Shown here: positions 7,673 through 16,252 of the stretch, piece by piece | Numbering within the stretch: the stretch's first letter is position 1 | Layout: each line of letters opens with the position of its first letter | IMG/VR virus record: IMGVR_UViG_3300033141_000720 | Span: 1 to 51,112 of that record | Length of the DNA: 51,112 bases | Direction: 5' to 3' (one strand) | DNA from: a virus | The notes under the pieces: model-generated | The model's input: the letters and a program-made list of their open reading frames with translations, nothing else | The model's database searches: none | What the model was told of the DNA's origin: nothing | Made by a program: the position numbers and the translations under genes

Positions 7673-8872
7673 ATGCAAAACCTAAACGAGATACTTAATA
7701 TGACAGCCAAACCAAAACCTGTAATTGAGAAGATTATACTTCCACACAATCGTGATAGGTTGCACGCCGACCTAATGAACAAGGTGCGGCTTAACAGGTA
7801 TGACTTACGGTTTATGTCTAACATAGATGTGAAGTACTTGTCCAAGGACAAGCCGCTTAGTGAAGGTCAGAATGAACTGTATGAAAAGATTATACACAAA
7901 TACAGGAAGCAGTTAAAGAAGCTTGGTGTACAGTACAGAGATATAATTGAGTTACCGTGGGAAAATGGTATCATTGAACTTGATACATTAAATCAAAACA
8001 CCTACCTTAAACTAGTTAAGATAGAAGATGGCACAACTGAGATACAGTTCTACTTCAACTTCAACAAGAAACAGATCGAAAATGTTCGTGAAATAGTACA
8101 CGACGATGCAGGCAATCATTTAAATCGCGGCAACTTAAATAGTTTCGGCAACGGACAGAAGTATAACTTCACATGGGATAACTCCGAGAAGGTTTGGTCT
8201 GGTCCATTCAACGTATATTTGTTTAAGAAGATATTCCAGTTCGCCCAGGACATCAATGTGCAAATAGATAAATCAGCAGTAGCACTTATGATTGCAATGG
8301 AATCGTATGGGTCAAAGCAAGACTGGACACCAAGCATACGTATAGTCAATGACAGACTATATGTCAATCACATTGTTGAATCGATGCTTCCGGCACTAGA
8401 AACAATTGATCCTACTGACCTATCAATAGCTAACATTGAACGGTTCACTGTTATGGGTTTAGCAGCGCCAGCGTCGCTGGAATACATTGCAGAATATGTT
8501 AACAGTATATCACCTAGTGTTAAGCATGACGTTATGGATTCCTCAGGAGTTGATACATTAAGACACTACATAAAAGACAGTGGGCGCAAGGTAGTTTTTT
8601 ATACGTCAACAGGCTGGAACAGAGCTGTTCCACCAATACCAGAAGAGTTTGCAGACTTAGACGAGATTGCAAACTGGGACGTTAATGTTAAACGTTTCGA
8701 CAGTGACACACAATGGGCCGACGACGAGGTTGACAAATTGCTCGCAGCAGGGTATAATACGTTAATATCGACAACGCCTATAGCCGAACTGTTCCGTAGT
8801 CAGGATCAGATTGGTAAGTTTGCTCTTGCAGCAGACAAAGTAATATATCTTTCAATAGCAGGGAAAACGTGA
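7673..8872 (+). CDS. Conserved-type protein paired with UvsW, function unknown
   Basis: 399 aa, no recognised motif. It contains charged helical segments at the N-terminus (PLSEGQNELYEKIIHKYRKQL split: EGQNELYEKI, HKYRKQL), a beta-rich middle with SGPFNVYLFKKIFQF, and a C-terminal part resembling a nucleotide-fold strand series (RKVVFYTSTGW, NTLISTTPI, DKVIYLSIAG). It overlaps uvsW by four bases (GTGA), so the two are translated together, and a partner role in helicase function is plausible. The predicted transcript begins at its ATG. The ATG is chosen because it fits the promoter. Confidence 0.75.
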   Translation: MQNLNEILNMTAKPKPVIEKIILPHNRDRLHADLMNKVRLNRYDLRFMSNIDVKYLSKDKPLSEGQNELYEKIIHKYRKQLKKLGVQYRDIIELPWENGIIELDTLNQNTYLKLVKIEDGTTEIQFYFNFNKKQIENVREIVHDDAGNHLNRGNLNSFGNGQKYNFTWDNSEKVWSGPFNVYLFKKIFQFAQDINVQIDKSAVALMIAMESYGSKQDWTPSIRIVNDRLYVNHIVESMLPALETIDPTDLSIANIERFTVMGLAAPASLEYIAEYVNSISPSVKHDVMDSSGVDTLRHYIKDSGRKVVFYTSTGWNRAVPPIPEEFADLDEIANWDVNVKRFDSDTQWADDEVDKLLAAGYNTLISTTPIAELFRSQDQIGKFALAADKVIYLSIAGKT

Positions 8873-10332
8873 CGACAGCAACAATACTAATAACTGATGA
8901 AGTCAATTGTAAAATAGAAAATCTCGATTTAACTACAAAACAAAAATTAGTAAAACGATTTAAGTACCAGGTGCCTTATGCTAGGCACCTGCCTTCGGTT
9001 AAACTTGGAAGATGGGATGGCAAAATAGCGTTCTTCCAACTCAGTGGCCGAACATATATAAACATGCTAGAAGAAATCCTTCCTATATTAATAGACGAAG
9101 GGTACGAAATACAAATAGACGATCGCCGCAGCTACAGTTCATACTTTGAATTTCCGAAAGTAGATGTAAATACATTCTCGCATATTACATGGCCGAAAGG
9201 ACATCGCTTTGAAGGCGAACCCATTGTATTAAACGATCATCAAGTTGAAACAATAAACAACTACCTTGAAAATCCACAGTCCATGCAGGAAATAGCGACT
9301 GGCGCAGGCAAGACAATTATTACTGCCGCCCTTAGTTTGTTCGCAGAGGCATACGGCAGGAGTGTTATTATTGTGCCTAACAAATCACTTGTAACACAGA
9401 CAGAAGAAGACTACATTAACATGGGCTTGGACGTTGGTGTGTATTACGGTAATAGAAAAGAGTGGAACAAGACGCACACCATTTGTACATGGCAAAGTCT
9501 TAACCAACTGTTTAAAGATTCCAAGAGTGGCAAAGCCCAGCTTACATTTAAAGACTTTATAGATGGTGTAAATTGCGTTATTGTAGACGAAGTCCATAGT
9601 GCTAAGGCAGACGCACTAAAGGCAATGCTCACAGATCCAATGGCACACATACCTTTAAGGTGGGGCCTAACGGGCACAATACCAAAAGAAGCATTTGAGT
9701 TTAAGACTATTGAGTGTAGCATTGGCAAAGTAATAGGACAGGTAACAGCGGCAGAGCTACAGAAGAAAGGGTTACTTGCTAACTGTCACGTACACATTAA
9801 GCAGCTACAAGACAATAGAGACTTAGGCAACTATCAGTCAGAATTAAAATACCTGCTTACAGACGGCGACAGGCTAGATCATATAGCTGAAATGATTATA
9901 AGCCAGTCATTGACTGGCAATACGTTGGTACTGGTAGACAGGGTTGGCGCAGCACAAGAACTAGCCCTGCGCCTACCACCGGATCGTGTATCTGTGGTAA
10001 CAGGTAAAGTAAAAGTTGAAAAACGCAAAGAAGAATACGATGAAATCGCAGATGTAGATAACAAAATTATTATTGCTACGTATGGTGTAGCAGCCGTAGG
10101 ACTTAACATACCGCGCATCTTTAACCTTGTGTTAATTGAACCAGGCAAGTCTTTTGTGCGTGTAATACAAAGCATAGGACGAAGCCTACGTGTAGCAGAC
10201 GACAAAGATTATGCAGACGTGTACGATATTACAAGTAATTGCAAGTTTTCGAAACGACATCTTACTAAGCGTAAGCAGTTCTATAGAGAAGCTGAGTATC
10301 CATTTAAAGTAGAGAAGATATATTGGAAATAA
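8869..10332 (+). CDS. uvsW: DNA/RNA-DNA helicase UvsW
   Basis: A superfamily 2 helicase (487 aa; T4 UvsW is about 500 aa). It branch-migrates recombination intermediates and unwinds R-loops, switching T4 from origin- to recombination-dependent replication. N-terminal region: PSVKLGRWDGKIAFF, typical for UvsW. Motif I ATGAGKT at residues 143-149, motif II DEVH at 240-243, motif III LTGT, and a motif VI region QSIGRSLR. The start is GTG in a GTGA overlap with the upstream stop. T4 expresses uvsW late; here it appears to follow a sigma70-type promoter at 7658. Confidence 0.93.
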   Translation: MTTATILITDEVNCKIENLDLTTKQKLVKRFKYQVPYARHLPSVKLGRWDGKIAFFQLSGRTYINMLEEILPILIDEGYEIQIDDRRSYSSYFEFPKVDVNTFSHITWPKGHRFEGEPIVLNDHQVETINNYLENPQSMQEIATGAGKTIITAALSLFAEAYGRSVIIVPNKSLVTQTEEDYINMGLDVGVYYGNRKEWNKTHTICTWQSLNQLFKDSKSGKAQLTFKDFIDGVNCVIVDEVHSAKADALKAMLTDPMAHIPLRWGLTGTIPKEAFEFKTIECSIGKVIGQVTAAELQKKGLLANCHVHIKQLQDNRDLGNYQSELKYLLTDGDRLDHIAEMIISQSLTGNTLVLVDRVGAAQELALRLPPDRVSVVTGKVKVEKRKEEYDEIADVDNKIIIATYGVAAVGLNIPRIFNLVLIEPGKSFVRVIQSIGRSLRVADDKDYADVYDITSNCKFSKRHLTKRKQFYREAEYPFKVEKIYWK

Positions 10333-10342
10333 GATACTTGTA

Positions 10343-10807
10343 ATGGCAACTCTTGCACACCCGTATGGTCCGGAGGTAATACATATTAACACAAAGGATC
10401 GTATAATCGAACCACGTGATAGTATGCCACAACTCAATATCGCAGTGGGCGACAAAAGATCACAAGCGAGCTATAGATTTGATTGTATGGAAGGACTAGC
10501 ACACCCAATGGCAATTGAATCACATCGGTATACACTAGTTCCTGTTTGTGCAGATAGTATAGACTCTACCGTGTTTGATCAGGATTACAGAGTACCTGCT
10601 AATACATCGTTTAACGAGCACGAGATGGCATTCATTGATGCAATACGGGGTCGGCCAGAAGTGGAATGGGCAATTGATAATTCGTTCGATGGCTTGTATG
10701 TAAAGAGATTCGAAGATCCTTCTCTTACAAGAACGCAATTTAGATTTGCAGTATATTTAAAGGATGAACACGTTACATTCTGGAAACTAAAGTACAATGG
10801 CCGATAA
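10343..10807 (+). CDS. Hypothetical protein
   Basis: 154 aa, not recognised. Mixed alpha/beta with no signal peptide or membrane segment. Distinctive stretches are FDCMEGLAHPMAIESHRYTL and DNSFDGLYVKRFEDP. It begins 10 bases after uvsW and overlaps the next frame by 11 bases, so it belongs to the uvsW operon. Confidence 0.65.
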   Translation: MATLAHPYGPEVIHINTKDRIIEPRDSMPQLNIAVGDKRSQASYRFDCMEGLAHPMAIESHRYTLVPVCADSIDSTVFDQDYRVPANTSFNEHEMAFIDAIRGRPEVEWAIDNSFDGLYVKRFEDPSLTRTQFRFAVYLKDEHVTFWKLKYNGR

Positions 10808-11039
10808 AGGTAAACCACTGGATCTGTTTGGGCAGCCTATTAACGCCGGCGACGTTGTCATAGGCGGGCAAGGCCACGAACTTGCAGTATATAGAGTTTT
10901 AAGAATTACACCAAAGATGGTACGCATTGCGAGCGTCAAAGCAAAAACGGATGCAGCCAAAAAAGGAAAGTTGCGTTACAGCAACGAACTATTTAAAGTA
11001 GACGATAAGTTAGTTACATTCTACTTAATGAAAAGCTAG
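10797..11039 (+). CDS. Small basic protein, probable SH3-like barrel
   Basis: 80 aa. The pattern DLFGQPINAGDVVIGGQGHEL-type opening (LDLFGQPINAGDVV) followed by short strands (YRVLRITPKMVRIASV) and a basic loop (AKTDAAKKGKLRY) suggests a small beta-barrel nucleic-acid or protein binding fold. It is coupled to the upstream gene by overlap. Its stop codon lies in the -35 element of the next promoter. Confidence 0.65.
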   Translation: MADKGKPLDLFGQPINAGDVVIGGQGHELAVYRVLRITPKMVRIASVKAKTDAAKKGKLRYSNELFKVDDKLVTFYLMKS

Positions 11040-11065
11040 ACAAACACAGCCAAAGGCTATATAAT
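11037..11065 (+). promoter_or_regulatory. Sigma70-like promoter giving a leaderless message
   Basis: TAGACA (11037-11042, five of six to TTGACA), a 17-base spacer, then TATAAT (11060-11065). Predicted +1 is 11072, the A of the next ATG. The -35 overlaps the stop codon of the previous gene. Confidence 0.75.
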
Positions 11066-11071
11066 ATAACT

Positions 11072-11572
11072 ATGAGAATTCACACACTAAACGATACAAG
11101 TTTTGAACTTAACACCCTCCCAGAAGAGATAGACGACATGAGGTTTGCTATACTTGATAATAGCAACCCATCAGACCCAGACTTTATGTACATTCCGTTA
11201 ATCTTCCTCGAGAGCTTTACTAGTCCAGCACTAGTATTAAAGATAGGCAATCATAAAATTAAGATGCCAGTAGACTGGGAGATTATTATCGGTGAAGATG
11301 AAGTAGGCGACCTCGAAACATTGCCGCTCACCTCCATTAACGATAGGGACTTTAAAGCATTTCAATTTAACAGCTTGTCGGCATTCAGACCAACATTTGA
11401 ATTGATTGAAATTATAGATGTATACAGTGAAGTAAACTGGTACGCACCTAAGCTAAAGAATGGACAGTTCCTTGCAGTACCGATTGAGGAAGGTCCTAAA
11501 CCAAAGTGCGTGTATTTCATTAAAGAGATTTCACGTAACTGTGAAGTAATTGATTACAACAATTTATGGTAA
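11072..11572 (+). CDS. Hypothetical protein heading the gp62-like operon
   Basis: 166 aa, not recognised by function. It is beta-rich and acidic, with a two-part look: a target-like strand LVLKIGNHKIKMPVDWEIIIG and a later RPTFELIEIIDVYSEVNWYAPKLKNGQFL. I have the impression of a conserved protein of marine T4-like phages, but cannot name it. It is first in a run of tightly packed genes (next gap one base) that includes the gp62-like clamp-loader subunit and the DnaE-like mini protein. Its transcript should start at the ATG. Confidence 0.7.
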   Translation: MRIHTLNDTSFELNTLPEEIDDMRFAILDNSNPSDPDFMYIPLIFLESFTSPALVLKIGNHKIKMPVDWEIIIGEDEVGDLETLPLTSINDRDFKAFQFNSLSAFRPTFELIEIIDVYSEVNWYAPKLKNGQFLAVPIEEGPKPKCVYFIKEISRNCEVIDYNNLW

Positions 11573-11573
11573 C

Positions 11574-12092
11574 ATGTCTGAGACTATTATAATTAGTTAC
11601 CCGCTTGGCGCAAACGGAAAGTTTATTATTAACTGTTTAGGACTAGGTGATAACGCAGTACTTCAAGATAAAAATCTTGCATTGAAGAAGATCAATAACG
11701 AGTTAGATACGTTGTCTGAATTGATTCATAGGCTTAACCAAGTTGAGGATAACTGGAATGACTTGGAACTTGGATGCTTCCAGCTCTACGGGTTTAATGC
11801 AAGGCACGGCGAGACAATTAATAATATAGTTAAAGAGGCAAATGCCTTAGGGTATTTTACATTTATAATTGCACATGATAGTGATCAGATTAATAAATTG
11901 CAGACTATCTTTCCTACTTCGAAAGTAATACATCTTATGGATTCGGATCGCTGGATACATAATTTTGACGTACTAGCAGATTATGTAAAATCTTTATACG
12001 ATGAGATTGGTGTTACAGGTTTTGACATAGATGCAATTAAGCAGTACTATACACTGTATATACAAAAATTGATTAAGGTTAATAGAATATAA
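11574..12092 (+). CDS. Small glycine-loop protein, possible sulfotransferase-like fold
   Basis: 172 aa. It opens with a hydrophobic strand and a glycine-rich loop (IIISYPLGANGKFIINCLGLG) similar in layout to the tandem pair at 1969 and 2526. A central strand (FTFIIAHDSDQ), an FPTSKVIHLMDSDRWI segment and a C-terminal helix (YVKSLYDEIGVTGFDIDAI) follow. This order, with a loop near residue 13, a central His-containing strand and a V-I-x-L strand, resembles small sulfotransferase-like P-loop proteins. No biochemical role can be assigned. The ATG at 11574, one base after the upstream stop, is preferred to a TTG at 11550. Confidence 0.7.
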   Translation: MSETIIISYPLGANGKFIINCLGLGDNAVLQDKNLALKKINNELDTLSELIHRLNQVEDNWNDLELGCFQLYGFNARHGETINNIVKEANALGYFTFIIAHDSDQINKLQTIFPTSKVIHLMDSDRWIHNFDVLADYVKSLYDEIGVTGFDIDAIKQYYTLYIQKLIKVNRI

Positions 12093-12538
12093 TGGCAGCA
12101 CCGCAGATACCACTAAATCAAATACTATCAGCAATGGATCGTAAAGACAGAGATTTTTACGACAACTTGTCTGATGAATTAAAGAAGAAGTTTAGTCCAT
12201 TCCTGATGTTAAAATATAGTGCATCTGTACAATCATCAGCTGAGATGGAACACTATTATATAGCAAGCACAAATCATTATGCTAATATGAATATGTTCGA
12301 CCTCGCTAAACATCCTAAGCTACAATGGTTGATGCTTACAGCAGCCAGCCCGGGTGCAGGCACACAACATCATAAATGGATTAAACAAAAGCCTAAACCT
12401 AAGAATGTTTCTGCTCCAATTAAAAAGAAACTACTTGAATTGTTTCCTTCAATGAAGGAAGACGATATTGATACATTAAGTACACTAACAACCAAAAAAG
12501 AATTAAACCAATATGTCAAAGACCACGGCGAACCTTGA
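12092..12538 (+). CDS. 62: gp62-like clamp-loader small subunit
   Basis: 148 aa. In T4, gp62 with gp44 loads the gp45 sliding clamp. By eye, the middle (KLQWLMLTAASPGAGTQHHKWIK) lines up with the T4 gp62 segment FNYLMAAVPRGKRYGKWAK. The following FPSMKEDDIDTLSTL matches YQVNTNDAINYKSIL in register. T4 gp62 is 187 aa; this one is nearer the shorter marine-phage form. gp44 and gp45 are not in the window. The start shares one base with the upstream stop (TAATG). Confidence 0.58.
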   Translation: MAAPQIPLNQILSAMDRKDRDFYDNLSDELKKKFSPFLMLKYSASVQSSAEMEHYYIASTNHYANMNMFDLAKHPKLQWLMLTAASPGAGTQHHKWIKQKPKPKNVSAPIKKKLLELFPSMKEDDIDTLSTLTTKKELNQYVKDHGEP

Positions 12539-13211
12539 CACGCTAACATGCCAGTATTGTCACAAAGATTTTAAGAGTGAACGAACACTCTTAATACATG
12601 TCTGCGAGCAAAAACGCAGATGGAAAGCCAAGGATGAGAAAGGTGTGACACTTGGTATGCATACGTATGTTAAGTTTTATCAGTACAATCAAGATAGAAC
12701 AAAGACTAGAACATTTGAAGACTTTGCAACAAGTCCGTACTACACTGCCTTTGTGAAGTTCGGTAACTATTGCATCAATACAAAGTGTATTAAGCTAGAC
12801 AGGTATATAGATTGGGTAGTGGCTTCCGGAATCAAATTAGATAAATGGGCAACCGACGCAACTTATACACACTTCTTAGACTCGGCATTAAAGACGGAGA
12901 ATGTTAATGATGCATTAACACGGGCAGTTGAATATAGTTTGGAATGGGGCGAAGAAAAGAGCATGAAGCCCGAAGATATTATGCGTTATGGTAGCGAGAA
13001 CAGACTCTGTCATGCTATAATAACAGGTAAGATAAGTCCCTGGATAATCTATCAGTCACTTAGCGGGCAAGAGTTTTTGAGCAGACTGTCAACAGAACAA
13101 ATGGGAATGATTTGGACAGTAATTGATCCTGATCATTGGACGCCAATATTCGAAAAGAAAGTAGCAGACGTTAAGTACGTTGAGGATATATTACATGATG
13201 CCGGTTGGTAA
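12513..13211 (+). CDS. C2H2 zinc-finger protein
   Basis: 232 aa. Residues 12-31 form a classical single finger: CQYCHKDFKSERTLLIHVC, i.e. C-x2-C then H-x-C (the last ligand is Cys). The rest is helical (DWVVASGIKLDKWATDATY, RYGSENRLCHAII) without further recognised motifs. The finger suggests DNA binding or protein contact in the replication operon. It overlaps the upstream gene by 26 bases and the next by 17. A similar protein in other marine T4-like phages is likely, but I cannot name a function. Confidence 0.75.
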   Translation: MSKTTANLDTLTCQYCHKDFKSERTLLIHVCEQKRRWKAKDEKGVTLGMHTYVKFYQYNQDRTKTRTFEDFATSPYYTAFVKFGNYCINTKCIKLDRYIDWVVASGIKLDKWATDATYTHFLDSALKTENVNDALTRAVEYSLEWGEEKSMKPEDIMRYGSENRLCHAIITGKISPWIIYQSLSGQEFLSRLSTEQMGMIWTVIDPDHWTPIFEKKVADVKYVEDILHDAGW

Positions 13212-13452
13212 AAAAATATTTGATAAGATTTATAGTGCGTTTGTAGTGGAGTTACCTGAGTTACCGTGGGAAAAGGAAGAACGTATTTTCAACAGCCTCA
13301 CCGAGGAAGAAAAGACATGGGCGAGGTTAAATGATGATGGCAAGCCCAAGCGTTACAACATTGATATTGGCAATATGACATTTAAACAAGCGTCAAAGGT
13401 AACAGACATTGTAGCTAAACGAATTAAAGAAGGTAAACATATTGTCAGCTGA
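13195..13452 (+). CDS. Hypothetical protein, 85 aa
   Basis: A small charged protein (MMPVGKKIFDKIYSAF...ARLNDDGKPKRYNIDIGN). Two adjacent in-frame ATGs at 13195 and 13198 are better starts than the upstream TTG at 13180. It is embedded in a chain of overlapping genes (17 bases with the zinc-finger gene, 11 with the mini DnaE), so it is real by context. No function recognised. Confidence 0.65.
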   Translation: MMPVGKKIFDKIYSAFVVELPELPWEKEERIFNSLTEEEKTWARLNDDGKPKRYNIDIGNMTFKQASKVTDIVAKRIKEGKHIVS

Positions 13453-14005
13453 TATTGACATTGATTTCGCGAACAGGCTTGATATACTACAGCATATTAA
13501 GCACACACCAGCGCGGAAGTTACACAAGGGAAAACCCGAACGTCACAACAGTGGTGTCTACGTACAGCCTGTTCCTTATGACCCAATGCTTGATGCTTCT
13601 TCTTTGCACTTTAAAGAAGCAGACGCCCGCGGTTACTTTAAAATTGACTTTCTGAATGTATCTGTATACCAACATATTAAAGACGAAGCACATTATCAAG
13701 AAATGTTAAATCGTACACCACCCTGGGCGCGGTTAAAAGAACGCGAGTTCGTTGAGCAGATAGTACACATTGCGAACTACCCTACGCAAGTGGCACAATG
13801 CATGCCAGACACTATACCACGCATGGCCATGTTTATAGCAGCTCTAAGACCTGCTAAGAAGCACTTAATAGGTAAACCCTGGAAGGAAATATCAGAAACC
13901 ATATGGGATAAGGTTGAAGATGGGTATGCGTTTAAGCAATCGCATTCTGTTAGCTATGCAGTGTTAGTCACTCTACACATGAACATAATTGATACTATGG
14001 CATGA
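13442..14005 (+). CDS. Miniature DnaE (C-family DNA polymerase)-like protein
   Basis: 187 aa, TTG start. Several blocks follow the order of the bacterial Pol III alpha catalytic core. ADIDIDF (residues 3-9) matches the DnaE PDxDxDF motif with two catalytic Asp (here D4, D6). RHNSGVYVQP (34-43) matches KHAGGVVIAP. ARGYFKIDFLNV (62-73) matches the strand with the third catalytic Asp (here D69). MAMFIAALRPAK matches the ALFRPGP block. DGYAFKQSHSVSYAVL matches GYGFNKSHSAAYAL. The intervening several hundred residues of a normal DnaE are missing, as are the PHP, beta-binding and OB domains. I believe related mini proteins are widespread in marine T4-like phages. Whether it polymerises DNA is unknown. 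Confidence 0.72.
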   Translation: MSADIDIDFANRLDILQHIKHTPARKLHKGKPERHNSGVYVQPVPYDPMLDASSLHFKEADARGYFKIDFLNVSVYQHIKDEAHYQEMLNRTPPWARLKEREFVEQIVHIANYPTQVAQCMPDTIPRMAMFIAALRPAKKHLIGKPWKEISETIWDKVEDGYAFKQSHSVSYAVLVTLHMNIIDTMA

Positions 14006-15078
14006 GTACATTAGTTTATCTCGTGAACTATCCACATACTGTATTCCATGGTTTTGTTAATCTTCACAATCTCCCTCCTACTACAAGAGACTTCGCTACA
14101 TTTCAAGACTCCAATGCCGACTTGAAGATTGCAATAGTCGAGTATGATTACAGAACTGTATTACCGCCAACTCAGATAATTGAGCAATTAGAAAGTTTGT
14201 CTTTTGCAGATCAAGTAATTTTCGTATCAATCGAAGGCACTTCCGAGATTGAAATTATAATACGTAAATTAGACAGACTTAATTATACTTTCTTTCTTGG
14301 ATTCATTCCGTCGTTTGAAATAAAACATGCAAGCGTACATTATGACATGTACTGGCTTAAGTCAACAGCAAGCTATTATCTCAATGATTATAAATCTTTC
14401 GATCTTAAAATTGACACAACTAGCAAAAAAGAAATCCCATTTGAGGTGTTGTACGGAACAGAAAAACCGCATAGGCGGTTTGTAAAAGATTATATTAACG
14501 GCAATCCGAATTTTCTTGAATCAACCTTTTTAGCTAGGGGTTCTGTGTTTAATGAATCGTATGGAGATTCCAGTGAAATATTTTGGGAGGAAGGTGTGTC
14601 GGTATACCCAGGCCGTGCCAACGTAGAGTACAGAGGAAACAAAATGGTAGGCTCGCAAGTATTACCATTTAAGGTTTACAATAAAACAGCATACAGTATA
14701 ATTTGTGAAACTATTTATACTAATCCATTTGTCTTTCCAACTGAGAAAACAGCTAAGCCAATGATAGCTGCCAGACTCTTTATTATAATAGGTGTGAAGG
14801 GTTTTTTACAAGGACTACATAAACTTGGTTTTAGAACATTTGATGGCATCATAGATGAATCGTACGACTCAATTTCAGACAATCATCTTAGATGGAAAAC
14901 TGCAATGGACCAAGCTATGAAGTTAGTGCAAATGGACCAGGAGGAAGTTATTGAGCGGTGTGCGCCTATATTTGCACATAATCAAGACCAGTTAATTAAA
15001 CTGCAATTCCCTTATTTTATGCTTGACCGATACTTAGAGGATTATATTTCTAGGAATCCATCCGACGCACAAGAGTAA
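14002..15078 (+). CDS. Glycosyltransferase-like protein
   Basis: 358 aa. The C-terminal half contains FPTEKTAKPMIAARLFIIIG (E248-K-T-A-K-P region) followed by GLHKLGFRTFDGIIDESYD. This EKxxKPxxxxxPFxxxG...LxxLGFxTF pattern is typical of fucosyltransferase/exostosin-like phage proteins that bind nucleotide sugars. The N-terminal half (VYLVNYPHTVFHGF) shows no clear motif. It could glycosylate virion proteins or host surface. The ATG overlaps the mini DnaE stop by four bases (ATGA). Its 3' end overlaps the inverted gene at 15050 by 29 bases. Family assignment is tentative. Confidence 0.6.
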   Translation: MSTLVYLVNYPHTVFHGFVNLHNLPPTTRDFATFQDSNADLKIAIVEYDYRTVLPPTQIIEQLESLSFADQVIFVSIEGTSEIEIIIRKLDRLNYTFFLGFIPSFEIKHASVHYDMYWLKSTASYYLNDYKSFDLKIDTTSKKEIPFEVLYGTEKPHRRFVKDYINGNPNFLESTFLARGSVFNESYGDSSEIFWEEGVSVYPGRANVEYRGNKMVGSQVLPFKVYNKTAYSIICETIYTNPFVFPTEKTAKPMIAARLFIIIGVKGFLQGLHKLGFRTFDGIIDESYDSISDNHLRWKTAMDQAMKLVQMDQEEVIERCAPIFAHNQDQLIKLQFPYFMLDRYLEDYISRNPSDAQE

Positions 15079-15436
15079 TCGATTTGCGTTTCTTCTTTTT
15101 ATGTACAATTTCATTTAAGCTGGTAGCAGGACCACTTAGTATTTCAAGTGATTTGTTAGTAAATGTCTTAGTGTACGGTTTAAAGACTGCCCATTCTTGA
15201 CGAAGGAATATGTTAATTGGCATGGATCTGTTCGATTCCCACCACCATACCTCGCCTAATTCTAAGAATAGTTCTTTAAGCTCTGTATTAGGTAATGCAC
15301 CAAAGTTATATAAACTAGTAATAGCACTATCGCGATTCTGTACAATACCTACAAATTCTTCGTCAGCGTACCTACATACCGTAAGGAATGGATATTTTTC
15401 TGTTAATTTTTCAAATAAGCTATTGTTATTTTCCAT
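15050..15436 (-). CDS. Conserved WWWESNR-type phage protein
   Basis: 128 aa on the minus strand, one of only two genes in that orientation. It carries GEVWWWESNRSMPINIFLRQEW in the middle and a basic tail (HKKKKRKSITLVRRM). I recognise this as a conserved protein of T4-like cyanophages with unknown function. Its 3' end overlaps the tail of the glycosyltransferase-like gene by 29 bases. Its ATG (complement of CAT 15434-15436) lies inside the late-type octamer that faces the other way. Confidence 0.75.
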   Translation of the reverse strand: MENNNSLFEKLTEKYPFLTVCRYADEEFVGIVQNRDSAITSLYNFGALPNTELKELFLELGEVWWWESNRSMPINIFLRQEWAVFKPYTKTFTNKSLEILSGPATSLNEIVHKKKKRKSITLVRRMDS

Positions 15437-15441
15437 AAATA
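15434..15441 (+). promoter_or_regulatory. T4-late-like octamer CATAAATA, leaderless geometry
   Basis: One mismatch to TATAAATA. The octamer ends seven bases before the ATG at 15448, so the late start site would fall within one base of the ATG. Its first three bases are the start codon of the minus-strand gene. Confidence 0.6.
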
Positions 15442-15447
15442 TATATT

Positions 15448-16188
15448 ATGCACTCTACCAAAATATATTTATATCATCAACGCCACAAGGTTATTCTTTT
15501 AGATACCAGTGGTGCTTATTTCAGCAGGAGGTTCCGTCAAGTGTACACAAAAAACTTAATAGCCCACAGGGGTACAGATAATCAGATTCTAATAGAGTTT
15601 GTTAACCAGGATCAGAAACGTGTAGACGTTACCGGGATGGAATTTACATGCCGCTTAATATCACATAATGGTAACAAGCTATTACTAGAAAAGCCGTTAG
15701 AAATGGTACAAGAATTGCAAGGACAGACTAAGTTGGTTCTCTCAGAACAAGAACTAGATTTGATTGCCCCGGGTAAAGTAGGGTGGAGTGTGGAGCAAGT
15801 ATCCACCGGCAAACCATACGAACCTGTATATGTAGACGATAACGCAGGTGGACGCGGCGTTATGGACGTAGTAGATAGCATTATGCCTTCGTTTATTGAA
15901 AGCGAAATCCTTACAATACCAGACGGGCAGCCAGGTCCAACCGTTGTTACAAGTGTTTTAAATACAGACGACACAGACTTACACACATTCCAAATTGATA
16001 TGGATCAATTTAGCGGCGATGTTGTTGTCGAAGGCGCAGCAGACATAGATGGTATGTGGTACGAAATCCAAACTGAAAACATCGTAACAAGCGATCTACA
16101 TGCATTTAGTGTTGATGGCTATCATCCTTACATTAGGTTTAGTATTACAACAACCGCAGGCACAATAGAACTAATCCAACACAGGTAA
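15448..16188 (+). CDS. Virion structural protein (probable)
   Basis: 246 aa, beta-rich. The opening KIYLYHQRHKVILL and the block NQDQKRVDVTGMEFTCRLIS resemble virion proteins of T4-like cyanophages (baseplate or neck associated). The middle holds an Ig-like or jelly-roll strand series (GWSVEQVSTGKPYEPVYVDD). It ends with a stretch seen in adhesin-like repeats (HAFSVDGYHPYIRFSITT). No ribosome site is visible, in line with a leaderless late message from the octamer immediately upstream. Confidence 0.7.
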   Translation: MHSTKIYLYHQRHKVILLDTSGAYFSRRFRQVYTKNLIAHRGTDNQILIEFVNQDQKRVDVTGMEFTCRLISHNGNKLLLEKPLEMVQELQGQTKLVLSEQELDLIAPGKVGWSVEQVSTGKPYEPVYVDDNAGGRGVMDVVDSIMPSFIESEILTIPDGQPGPTVVTSVLNTDDTDLHTFQIDMDQFSGDVVVEGAADIDGMWYEIQTENIVTSDLHAFSVDGYHPYIRFSITTTAGTIELIQHR

Positions 16189-16224
16189 TTGGCACCACTA
16201 AAATTATAACCCTATATATCACCT

Positions 16225-16232
16225 AATAAATA
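16225..16232 (+). promoter_or_regulatory. T4-late-like octamer AATAAATA
   Basis: One mismatch to TATAAATA, 20 bases before the ATG of the broken SGNH gene, with TAGGAAT as a ribosome site in the leader. Confidence 0.5.
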
Positions 16233-16252
16233 GTGCTAACGTAGGAATAGAT

